A stretch of 64,000 nucleotides of DNA, from positions 32,030,622 to 32,094,621 of the forward strand of contig JAKTNV010000009.1 of NCBI GenBank assembly GCA_022747635.1, written 5' to 3'. Positions 1 to 10,712 of the stretch are shown piece after piece; position 1 is the first letter of the stretch; every line of letters starts with the position of its first letter. Source of the DNA: Hetaerina americana (Eukaryota; Arthropoda; Insecta; Odonata; Calopterygidae). The position numbers were made by a program, and so were the translations under genes. Under the pieces are notes generated by a model. That model searched no databases and was not told the origin of the DNA. It was given only the letters and a program-made list of their open reading frames with translations.

Positions 1-2949
1 TCCCGAAAATTTCTTTGGTTTTGTAGAATGACGAATATTTTTCTATTTTTATGTGATATATCGGAGGAATATATTGTGGGAATTATTCGAATAGAACTCA
101 GCTAGATTTGTAAGTATTAATCATAAATGTTTCGAAACATCGTCCGGCGGGTAAAAACAATGGAAAGCTTTCAAATTCTATATTCTTTATTCCAAATTTT
201 CCAAAAAGGCCTTCTTGATTTTCTTTAATTTTCTTTCTTTTCTAATCATATTTTTTTCCTGACATTGTGTTATACTTGGAATTTTAATTAATAAAATGGG
301 AATTAAAGTTTTGCAATTAACCAGCATATATCACGTAATACTATTTTTATATTCTTTCTGGTTATTCTTGAAGTGCAATCAACGAAAATTGAAAAATAAA
401 TGGTTTTTATTAATCATAATAAATGAACCTTATGAAATAGGACTTAAAGATACGGTAGTCATTGTATACATGTACTTATTATTAATGTAAGATTTGAAAT
501 ATTTTTATTTTCTTTAACTGTAACAAAAGTACTGTTTTTAATTTTAGACTTTTGGAGTTTTATCCAACATTGACGTACTTTTTCATGTGAGATGCCCTTA
601 TCAGTTTCTTGTTAATTAGGAAATGCCACCGTCAATTCATCTCAAATTTCGAAACTTTATCAAACGGCTCCCCTAGGGATAAGGTTAAATCCGGTAAAGC
701 GTTAAACATGTTTGATTTTTACAGTCTATGAATAATGGAATACAGTTGAGATTTTGACTAGTTTTTGCCCTTTGAAAACATTCAAAAATGAGGGGTGTAA
801 CAGCGATCGTTTGTGCTCATTGAAATATTGGAGGCTTTTCCATTCAGAAGAGAGAAATTGACAACAAAGAACAGGCCACGGAGTTAGAGAATGTCGGCGC
901 ATAGAAGTGAGTGTGTGAATATCTAATTCCCCAAAATTTAATGTTAGTTTTCGTGTTTTAGCGTAAAATATAGTAGGTTAAGGTTTGTAAGGTGGAAGTT
1001 ATAGGGGATCATCTTCCATAATATATTTCCCTTCCAATTTTAAATGAAACTCTTGTTGGCTGAACTTTTTTACAATTATCGAAAACTAAAAGACGCTTAT
1101 GTTCCCATTAGAGCTTCCAAGAATTGTTATATTTAACGAAATCCGTAGGATTGAGGTCCTGTTTGTGCTTCCACATTCATTTTAACATGCTTCAATGTTG
1201 ATAGGCGATATTTCTACAATCATGCTTACTTTTATGTGACAGAATTTTTCAATGAACCGAAAATATAAGAAAAATTGAATTTCTCCAGCGAATGGTGTCT
1301 GTTTGTGCAATTAACCTGGCGGGTTATTTAATGCTATTGTTATCCTTGCTTAAGATGGTGTCGTGATAGTATCTTTTGAAACGTATTGAGCCCTCCATTG
1401 GAAGGGGCATCAATCAGTGCACTCAGAGAAGTCAATCGCTCAGACAAGGACAGAATCCGACACCGAGATTCTCTTCACTATATTTCCACTCCGACAAGTC
1501 TTACGTCAATTCATTTTCTTCTGATCTCTAATGAGGCAATAAATAAATGACTTCTACTGTCCGTTTCTTGCCGGATAACAGCTACATGAACTGCTTCGCC
1601 GCAGTGTTAACAAATTTAACACTGTTGTGACAAATTCCTGCAACAAATGAAATGAATTGTCAGATTAATCAAGTAAATGTAAATACGAAGATTCAGAAGA
1701 TTGCTTATAAAGTTAACCGTAGAAGTACTTGGATTAAGCATCGAGCTAGTAGAAGTATTATCGAAAATTTTGACGCCTTAAATATTTTCTAGGTAGATGT
1801 TAAAAATGTCCACGTTGATATGATGCAACTAAAGATGGATTATCTTCTTCGTAACACCTTTTCAAGGCAAAAGTTAATAGTACATATTGGAAACTACGCT
1901 ATAGTGAAAGTAACACTATTGAGTGCCTACTTGGAAAGTTAATATCGGTTATAAAAACTGATATTGTACCTTTGATAAATAAATGACTCATTTACTTATT
2001 TTAATGAAGCTATTAATTCCGTATTTTATCCAGCTATTAACTATTTACTGATATGAGAGTGATATATTAAACACTGTGTAATAATACACCAATAAAAATC
2101 ATGCTTATTACCACTGATGAAGTAATTCAATACTAACGGTAAAGTTTCTGATATTCTTGAAGAGATTGGAAATATATTGGATATGATATACGATATGTAT
2201 AACCCCGTAATTATTAATTGTTAAAAATGGACTTTTAACCTATTACATTCTTTATTTGCGTCTTGTTTATCTTCAAAAAATATATTTTCTTCATTTCACT
2301 CTCTTTTTTCTCTCAGCTTCAGCCCCCTCTAGATATCACGTGCGTTTTCTAGAATTCTATGCCTGCTTCCATTGCCCTTCACTTCTTTATTATTCCTTGT
2401 ACGACCAAGAGTTGAATGAATGAGCGCTTTTTATGGCCCTCATTTTCCAAATATATTGCCGTTTGTCCTTCTTCTGGCTCTTCCTTCCCACTTTCCACCT
2501 CTGCGTCATCATCTCTTTTCCAGGGTATCTCCGGAAGAGCTAAGCGACTTCTCATCAGCTACGTTCCTGGAGACGAGTGGAATCTTCTTTTTGGCAGCTG
2601 TTTTTACTGCACCTGCTGTTTTCATAAATCTCAACACATTTATTTAGAGCGACCGATACTTTGTCGACGAGGTCTCCAAAGTCATTTCTTATGAAGAAAT
2701 ATCCTGTATGTTCAATCAACGATGAAGTGACCATCAAGTTTAAATTGCATTATTGAATACAATTTAGAAATGTATCTTTGTTTAATACTTAACACTGAAA
2801 ATGTACATTTTAAACCTATCAAAAATGGCGTTTCGTGCGGTTTATGCGTGGAACGACTTTCAGACGACATGAATTTATATTTCTTAGGAATGGAAAACTT
2901 TACTGCCATCAGAAATCCTTATTGGAATTATTGAGCTTAAATGCTCTGC
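1..2949. other. AT-rich non-coding stretch
   Basis: No coding region, RNA gene or repeat array that I can support. Short open frames here have no recognisable motif and look like chance. A pyrimidine-rich patch lies around 2280-2560. Confidence 0.5.
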
Positions 2950-3150
2950 TTCTTGTTTATTTATTTGTTTACTTAACTGAGGCGATATTGAGACTTCATA
3001 GTCCCTTCTTACACCTAACCGTTTTAAATTACATAGAAGACAGTTACAAACACCCAAGCCAGCGAAGGGAAACCCACCCAGGTGAGAATCCAACCCGCGA
3101 CCTCTGGGTTGGCAGGTAAGGACGTTACCCCACCGCCACCGGGGCCGGCC
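2950..3150 (-). mobile_element. tRNA-derived SINE
   Basis: Read on the minus strand, the head (about 3148-3070) has an A-box-like stretch, TGGCGGTGGGGTAACG, and about 30 bases on a B-box-like stretch, GGGTTGGATTC, in the spacing of a RNA polymerase III internal promoter. A body follows, and then an A-rich end with repeated AATAAA-type units near 2955-2975. The part around 2985-3030 matches a tail at 16730-16800, so it is a repeated family. The B box has a C-to-G change and is probably weak. It could be a decayed tRNA gene, but the tail argues for a SINE. Confidence 0.6.
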
Positions 3151-6100
3151 AAATTTCTTATGACTCTAACTCTTTGAAGTAATTATCATTTGATGGTGAC
3201 ATAATATTCTAGTACAAAATCTCAATGCACAAAATAAGTTTTCTATCTACCATTTTCCCTTTTTTATTCGTCTTACGTAAGTCAGTTTAATATTTTTGCG
3301 TTTCAGAATGGAATAACCTTAAAATTAAATAGCTTTTAATTATAAGATGCCTAATATTCTTGATCGTGTTACGTAAAAAGTAATTCACTTGGTAATCGTT
3401 TGAATAAATCACAACGTAAAATTTGAATGAATCAGGCAAATTGCCTAATATGGATTATAAATAATGTATTGATGATGTAAAAATTAAAATTTTACCTCAC
3501 CCATGCATAAGTGTCAAGAAGAAAAAGTTTTAACGTACAGTGATCCCCGAGTCTTCTCTCTAGTGCCGTTTGTCCATCTTTTCCAGTAGAGCATATCAAA
3601 GACGATTAGCTGAAATTTCCACCTAACTGAATAGGAAGAATTTTCCTGTCGCTTTGGGCTATGAGTGGAAATACTGTCCGCTTCGGCGTTCAAACCTCTT
3701 CCATTCCTACCGATTGCCTTTGCGGAGTGAGGAATTACGAAGGCATACCATGAATATTTACGGAGCGAGCACTGCCTTTCAGGTGGGTTACTCTCCCAGC
3801 TACTGAAATGTCTTTCCCGTCGTCGCTTTTGGTTAAATGCACTCCGGAGAATCGGTATCCGTTAGATGGTATTACTTTCTCATAATCGATTATCGTTCTT
3901 AATGGATACAGGCTTTGGGATGTTGATATTAGTTACCTTTTTGAAGTTACCTTTTCTGAATGCATTACCTTTCTTCTTTGCTCGTGTTCAAATTTTGCTC
4001 TTTTACATCATATTACTCGTAAGTTAAAGATACGAGCAATTATTATATTTACATTTATGTTTGAAGGTGGGAGTTCCAGAAGTTATTCATCGCTAGATAC
4101 CAAGTATCGGAGCCATCTATCTTATAAATAATGTATTAGCGATAGTAATCACATTATACTGGAAATTTATGTGACTATGAAATGGAGAATTTAATTATAT
4201 CTCACAATGTAGTGACATTTTAACCCGAATTCTAAATTTTTTTCGAGAAATACAATTATACGCGACATTTTTTAAGATTATTAAACAGGCACACAAAAAA
4301 TAGAGCAAAGTGGCCAGAAAGTTCTTTTCCAATAAATATTAATGGCCATCTACGTGCTGAAAATGTAGTGTCTACGTCATTTAGATATTTGTTTGATTAA
4401 TCAGGGTGTGTAGTAGAAAATAGAAATAAGAGTAAATACAAATTAAATTTAGTAATGCTAGGGGGAAAATTTACATCTTATATTTTTACACCAATACATT
4501 TTTATATGATTCCTTTTCTAGTATTCCTTTGACTACTTCCTAGTTTTTTATTCATTCATACTAGTTTTATTCTATTGTCGTATTAATTCCCTTAATATTA
4601 GGTTTTTTGCGTGTCGCCTTTGATCGACAAATGCGTCAACCAATGTGCGTCTTGAAAATTAATATTTTGAAATAAACCCATGCGTTGAAATGTGAAATTT
4701 TATTCAAATGCAATCCACCGGAAATTCTGAGGAAAAGGAAGTAAAAGTTTTCTCTTTGTAGCCCGTCAGTCGAGATTTGCTCCCCAATTCGATGTGTACA
4801 GAATCGTAATCAAAATAATTGATCACAGGACGTGTTCTTGTTTTTTTCTTTCAAATCCCCCCAAGTAAGCCTCATTCTTTTTTTTTACCCGAGAGAGTGC
4901 GAACGATCAGAGGGTTGCTCCGCGAAGCCACCGGAAGCTTTCTCTGCAGATGAGCTCGGTTAAGCTTTCGTTCGCCGCTTTAATTTCTGACGATGCTCTT
5001 CCCCATGACGTTATCCCTTCCCCTAATAGACCCGTCTCATCAGCATCAAAACTCGCTCCGGTCGATATCATTTCTCGTCTCTCTTTTATAAGCCGGCCCA
5101 GTTAGTCTGGTGCGGGAGGTAGAATGGGGACGAGCCGCCACTCCCAACCACTCTTCCTCCCCCATGGGCCACTAGGCACTTCAATCCCCGTTAGCCGTGG
5201 GCCCCGTGCTCCATGGTTTCGTATTTCGTATTGTTAGACCAATACCCCGAATGGAATTTTATACGTGAAACCCTCCTGCCCAGCGTACTAAATTAACTAA
5301 ATGTGATGCATATCCTCTTCCAAAAACACTGATTCATTTGAATAGTTTGCCATTAGGACAAATTGATAGTGCTAGAGAGAAATATACATTTTTTTACCTC
5401 ATTTTGATGTACTTTTCATGATTTTATTCAGAAACTAACAGTGTTCGTCTCGTTCCGAGGAGTGTGGATAAAATGGAAAGATATAATGGCCAAATGTGTA
5501 AATTCAAATCATGATTGATGAACAAATGTGTACTTCCATATATCCAGCATAAAGTAGATAAAGTTTATCTCATTTTTAACTTGCCATTAAACCTTAAAAA
5601 GCATATTCAATGTACACGATAATGGCCGCCTTTACTCAAGCATTGCCTCTCTTGTGCCGTGCACATATATTTGATCCGAGGTATTCTTTTACCTTAGAAA
5701 TTTTCCGGGCACCAGTCTCTATTATTTTGCATCCCAAATAACGTTAAGATATACTATTGACTAATACAGTCAGCTTTTAATGAAAAAAGTACTTGTCTAC
5801 CCTCTAGTGTTCCCCTATCCCATCTATCCCTCAAAGCTGATCTAACCTTACATTTCAATTTTTGACAAATACTCATTAGCTCATCTCATTGCCATATGTT
5901 GCTGTTAACTCAAGGTTGTCCAGGAAAGCCATTTTGCTGACGATAAGAACTTTCTCCCCCATTGTTGAGCACTCAATGGACTGAGTGTCGTGATTACCAG
6001 GGTTTACGATTGTATTATCTGTCACCATGTTTTATGTGTTGACGCAGAACGTCACTTAACAATGCACTTAACGGAAAGCCACCCCTTAACTTGCCACGGA

Positions 6101-6414
6101 AATGCCGACAGATGCCTTCAGTGTCTCCCCACATATTTGCAAAACTGCAGGAGGTACTATGTTTTGTTGGACTGCAAATCTATGATTTTTCTTTGCGTAT
6201 TGATTTTACCAAGAATAGAAAATGATGACGACAGGCATAAAAAATAATTTTTCATTGCTGATATCGGGAATACTTATTTTCTTTAGGTCACTATTTAGTT
6301 AGTTCTTTTGATTTGATGATAGGAAAAATTATAATATAGAGTACGGCATATATTCCCAATAATATTTTTCTTGGAGTCTATTGGATGATACACCATAAGA
6401 TTTGTCTTTAAGGA
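3151..6414. other. Mostly non-coding, one GC-rich patch
   Basis: AT-rich and without recognisable genes apart from the GC-rich patch listed at 4870-5240. A short frame at 5990-6247 contains a few Cys and His residues but no proper zinc-finger spacing. Confidence 0.45.
4870..5240. other. GC-rich island
   Basis: Sharply GC-richer than its flanks and rich in CpG. It contains a TATAAG at about 5087-5092, but no initiator at the usual 25-32 base distance that I can defend. It may be regulatory or a buried repeat. No coding sequence recognised. Confidence 0.35.
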
Positions 6415-6415
6415 A

Positions 6416-6485
<70 letters not shown>
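6416..6485. repeat. (TA)n microsatellite
   Basis: Uninterrupted TA repeat of about 33 units. Open frames across it are artefacts of the repeat. Confidence 0.97.
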
Positions 6486-6486
<1 letters not shown>

Positions 6487-6519
6487 CACTTTTTGAAAGT
6501 CCCACGGACCCGAATAATA

Positions 6520-6670
6520 ATGTATTACACTTAGCACTAGTGGTAGAGCTCTATCCCTCTCTTCCTTGTTAAAGGTGGCCATGTCCACCGAAAATTCGAA
6601 AAAAAGTGAGTCTCTTTTTTGTGTGATTCTGTGTTTTTTTCTGTGTCCACTAGTGCTAAGTGTTATACAT
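6520..6670 (+). mobile_element. Inverted-repeat-bounded hammerhead-family remnant
   Basis: Arms 6520-6543 and 6647-6670 are inverted copies of each other (about 24 nt, few mismatches). Between them lies GGTGG (6574-6578), a 6-nt loop and CCACC (6585-6589), followed directly by GAAAA and a T-rich tail with GTGAGT. This order of stem, GAAA and GTGAGT plus T-rich tail matches the copies at 6867-7108 and 39113-39240. The CTGATGA part is degraded here (TTGTTAA). I infer a decayed member of a Penelope-like/hammerhead family flanked on both sides by TA arrays. Confidence 0.4.
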
Positions 6671-6671
6671 G

Positions 6672-6768
<97 letters not shown>

Positions 6769-6808
6769 CACACACACTGTGTATATATATGTATATATAT
6801 ATATACGT
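6672..6808. repeat. Compound (TA)n(TG)n(TA)n(CA)n microsatellite
   Basis: TA repeat to about 6718, TG repeat about 6719-6760, then short TA and CA runs. The TG and CA parts are complementary and could fold on each other. Confidence 0.95.
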
Positions 6809-6866
6809 ATATTTAAATATATATTTAGATGATTTCGTCGGCGTAACACGGAAGTGCCGAATAATA

Positions 6867-7108
6867 AATTGGACAGCAACAAACAAACAATATAGAAACA
6901 CATAAAAAAAATCACTCATACGTTATTTCTTGATCATTTCGACGGAATTCTGCTCCGTCTTCATCGGAAGATATAGTAGTAGGAAGTAATCTTCTACTTC
7001 TCTATCTTCCGATGAAGACGGAGCAGAATTCCGTCAAAATTATCAAGAAATAACGTGTGAGTGATCTTTTTATGTGTTTCTATATTGTTTGTTTGTTGCT
7101 GTCCAATT
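6867..7108. repeat. ~240-nt palindrome with hammerhead-like cores
   Basis: Arms of about 118 nt (6867-6985 and 6991-7108) are near-perfect inverted copies, with pairing continuing almost to the centre. Each arm reads outward from the centre as CCGATGA, stem GACGG...CCGTC, then a purine-rich GAAA (minus-strand arm) or AAAA (plus-strand arm), GTGAGTGAT, a T-run and TTGCTGTCC. CTGATGA-stem II-GAAA is the hammerhead ribozyme core order; here one core base is changed (CCGATGA). Such motifs are known at the ends of Penelope-like elements, which can occur as inverted copies. Self-cleavage is not shown. Confidence 0.6.
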
Positions 7109-7144
7109 AAATATATATTTATACGTACAAAGAGGATATATTTT

Positions 7145-8230
7145 TTACGTGATCAACCGGTGAAGGTTGGTTTTCGATAGACACAACTACAAGTTAATAT
7201 TTTTTGAATTCTAAAAAAACACAATCCAGCAACATACTATTCAAATCCCTCTACATCACTGTGCACTTCCTTCCTCCTTTCATCCCGTCCAAAATTCCCA
7301 TCCTGAACCGGCCCTTTCCTCCTTTGCCTAACATTCTCCCCTCTATTACATTTTTCAACATCCCACTGCCGATCAACACGTCCTTAATCTATTTTTCCTG
7401 CCTCCTTATGATTTCTCCAAATAATCCCCTCTCCTCACCCACCATAACCTGCACTTTCTCATTTATTTTTTTTCGTCAATTTCACCTTCTACGTTCTCCT
7501 TTACACCCACATTTCAAAATCCTTCAATATACGTCTATCTTCCTGCTTTCAGTTTACATTTTTCCGCGCCGTACATAACTACGCTCCATATTAAATTCCT
7601 GACGAGCCTTTTTTTAAATATATTTACTCAACGTCCCTGTCATCAATTGCCGCCTATTTTTTAAGAAGCTTTCCTTTGTGCAATTTCGCCTTACATCCCT
7701 ACTACTTTGACCATTTTGCTCGAAAACGCTTATCTATCGTACTGAATTTCCAATTCACTCAAAAATACTACCAACCCCTTGGCAGACTGACAAACTAGTG
7801 CTTGGTTATCTCCAATGAAGCCTAAATGATTTTACTCATTCCAAGCCGACTTTCATATTTATCTCCAGCTCTTTTAATGCCTCTTTAATCATTTCCTCCA
7901 CATATGTATACGTTGAACGGCACCGGTGATAATGCGCAACTATGCCTTTTTTCCCTTCCAAACACTGCCCATCCACACTATCCGTTCCCCACACATCTGA
8001 ACCGTATGAGATACGTATAGGTTACGGATTAGCCTCCTGCCTCTCCAAACTATTCCCATTTTCTGCGAAATTCTCATTTGTATTCCACCAATCTATTCCC
8101 CTTTTCTGCAAGATAATCATTAGCTTCCTCGAATTCATTTTATCAAACGCCTTTTAGAAATCTACGAAACAGGTCAATATGTCCTCATTGTATTCTATAT
8201 CCTTCTCGAATTTCTAGTGATCTCATTACT
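7145..8230 (-). pseudogene. Decayed LINE: reverse transcriptase and C-terminal domain
   Basis: Reading the minus strand across several frames gives non-LTR reverse transcriptase signatures in the right order: a degraded FLKGVxxxMN block near 8150 (the F-x-KAFDKMNW motif), ALSPVPFNVYI near 7950 (the QGCPLSPLLFNIY motif), then VEEMIKEAL. The downstream C-terminal block includes MVGEERGLFGEIIRRQEK (about 7430) and GRFRMGILDGMKGGRKC (about 7290). Many stops and frameshifts make it non-functional. The same family recurs at 16140-16500, 43138-43301 and 61010-61720. The 3' end near 7145 is AT-rich. The clade is not certain from the sequence. Confidence 0.7.
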
Positions 8231-9085
8231 GTAATATACTTTTGTGTTCTATTGTACCGTTGACGTGAAAAAAATTTCTACTCGTATATACATATACGAG
8301 TAATGTTTAAAAAAGCCTAGAGTCATGGGCAAGAGAACACATTATTAATTTAAACTGTCCGTAAATACCTTTCTGTGAATCAAAACATTCAACCAAATCG
8401 TTCTTATTTCTTGATTTGTGATAAATTTTAAAACATAAGTACTTAAATGAACGGAAATGTATATTCTCGGCCTACCCATACTGTTACCAACACATAATGT
8501 AAATTTAAATATCAAGATTTGTTTAATATAAAAAAATTAGATGCCTTAGTTTTAAAAATTAATATTTTTATCGTTGTTTAAGTTCAATTATATAGGTTTT
8601 CCATCGCAGAATTATTTTATTTTTACTAAATATGATTTCCATATTACATATCAGTATATATTATGCCTAGCTGTATATTTTTCTGAGCATACTTTACGTT
8701 TGATGTGCCATGTAATGATGCAAAATTGATATCAATGCTTAAGTACCATTTTATTACTAAAATATCAGCTTTCTTTTAATATAAGTGGCTATACATTTTA
8801 TTGTTTTGACCAGCCTTTAATGGATATGTTCTCTTGATTGGGCATCAGGCTAAACTACAGTTCATGGTTTTTCATCTTCCTGGGATGACATTCAGTTCAT
8901 TTTTTAACCGATTGTAACAAAAGTAAGGTAAACGAAACAATTCTCTGCGTTAAGTGCTCAAGTACCTTACGCAAGCTCCGTTAAAAATTATTTCATCGCA
9001 ATCTTACTAACAGTCAAGCAAAGAGCTTTCCACCGTAAGATTAGTTCCCGAAACTTACTAAAGGGAGATAGAGAAAAAACGGTTG
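8231..9085. other. AT-rich non-coding stretch
   Basis: No genes seen. Around 8240-8265 a short stretch resembles the distal tail (GTGTTCTATTGT) of the hammerhead-family copies at 18155 and 39113, but it is too short to call. Confidence 0.4.
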
Positions 9086-9089
9086 GAGC

Positions 9090-9645
9090 AAAGGCCTCAA
9101 GTTGTTAATTTCCCCACCCCAGTTCTCCCGCCCCATCCCACCTCCCGTACCCTGTGCTGATCACGTGGCCGTGCGGTCGTCTCATCCGTGCAGTTTAATT
9201 AGCTTGTTTCGTGCGGTCGACAGGTGCCGGATGTGTCCTTTTAAGAACGGGGACGTGGGCAGAGGCAGTTGGGGGATGGGGTAGGCTAAGAGGATGCTCG
9301 CCCTCAGTCCCCCGGCGAGAACAAGTCACTCGTCGGCGCTTTTGTGCGGAGGGCCCGGTGGCGGCAGTGAAGGTAAATGGGAAGCCGGTTGGAAAAACAA
9401 AAGTGGGTACGTCGGGGAACTCACGAGTTGGGAGTGGGTCTTGGGCAACAACTCGCTTTCGGGCGGACGGTGGCAAAGGGTAGTAGAGAAAACGTCGACG
9501 ATGAATTAGGGACTCGGAAAAGCCAGCCGGGTGGGGAAGCGTCGTGGAAACGCTACAAAGGGGGGATACAACCGCTCGCGACGTTCGAGGAACTCCTAAG
9601 CGTTTTCGAAACTCTCCCGCCAACGTCAACAGAGGATGACCTATC
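9090..9645. other. GC-rich island
   Basis: C-rich at its left edge and G-rich further in, with many CpG. Several frames on both strands are open here simply because AT-rich stop codons are rare, and none of the translations shows a domain or a biased third position that I can recognise. It could be a CpG-type regulatory island or an unrecognised exon or repeat. Confidence 0.4.
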
Positions 9646-10555
9646 ATAAAATTATTACTTTTTCCGAAATCTATTAATATTTAATGATGATGAGCTAACG
9701 TTTAAAAGATGTAGTTTCACCTAACGGATGTCACCACAAAATACATGTATCTTATTTTAAAATAATTAACAGAGTATATCCTCTTAACAGCGGCATAAGA
9801 AATAGATTACCAAAAGAAAAAATAGGTATTCTAGCATATTAAATTTAATTTTCAAACTTTCTATTCGACGTAAATATCTAGTCCTGAGGCTGCTTGAAAA
9901 CGTTTGCTTCCAGTAATCACCTCCAAAAATGTAAGCATTTTCTTAAAAGCGACATTTCTCCTATCTTCTAGCTCTCTTCCTCAACCACGTTTACCCTGCA
10001 TCTTATTTTAATTCCCTGAATGAAGTGGAAGCCCATCTTTCTTTTCCCCTATGCCTCTCATAGGTAAATTGAAGACATTCAAAAAAATAATAGAATAATA
10101 ATGCATAATTTATATAATATCGTATTTACACAACAATATTTATCAGTTATGTATATGAATGAATGAAATAAAAAGAATTGTTGGGAGGAAAACATAAAAA
10201 GTGAAAGAAGGAAGTACTTTCTAGTAATATATACGAGTCAGGAATATTAGTCATACATTCCGTGGCGTGCTCAGGGCTCGGGGAAAGAAGCTATTTTGAG
10301 TTACACCAAACTTTTGAATAAAATCCTACACAGTATTACAATCCGGAAAAACGACTACGGAAAAATCGAGAAATAATATACTGGTACACCAAAATTAAAT
10401 TGATGAGGAAAACTATGAAGTTAACTGATAGAAACAATCATCAATCTATACACACGTATGAACTCGAAAAAGTTGAATTTTAAAAAACATTTATTTGTTC
10501 CGAGTCAACTTCTATTTATATTAAGGTTTGATGTGGCATTTTGTGCGAGAGGTTC
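9646..10555. other. AT-rich non-coding stretch
   Basis: Nothing recognisable. Confidence 0.45.
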
Positions 10556-10712
10556 AATTCCTCTCTTGATGCCATTTATGATTTACCAGGAAGACTTGGC
10601 ACCCGAAAAGTCACACAGCTTGGCTGAACCTCGGTGTGTACAGAGGCGTCTTCGGGTCTCAAACCCGGGTCTCAGGTGACCTACCTACTGAACTACTACG
10701 TCCCCCAAATGA
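10556..10712 (-). mobile_element. tRNA-derived SINE, decayed
   Basis: On the minus strand, GTAGTTCAGTAGGTAG (10681-10696) resembles an A box and GGGTTTGAGACCC (10654-10666) a degraded B box, at tRNA-like spacing. Further along the same strand, at about 10548-10566, is a tRNA T-arm-like hairpin (GAGAG...CTCTC around a TTCAATTCC-type loop on the plus strand). No cloverleaf can be built. Boundaries are uncertain. Confidence 0.45.

Noticed and set aside
5087..5104. TATAAG followed by TTAGTC as a promoter
   Set aside because: Initiator is only about 17 bases from the TATA, too close for a working core promoter.
5990..6247. Zinc-finger-like Cys and His residues in an 85-codon frame
   Set aside because: Spacing does not fit C2H2 or other known finger classes and there is no second finger.
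6421..6919. Open frames of 65-164 codons coding Ile-Tyr and Cys-Val or His-Thr repeats
   Set aside because: They are read-throughs of the TA and TG/CA arrays. The same applies at 18 kb, 36.4 kb, 39 kb, 43.3 kb and 62 kb.
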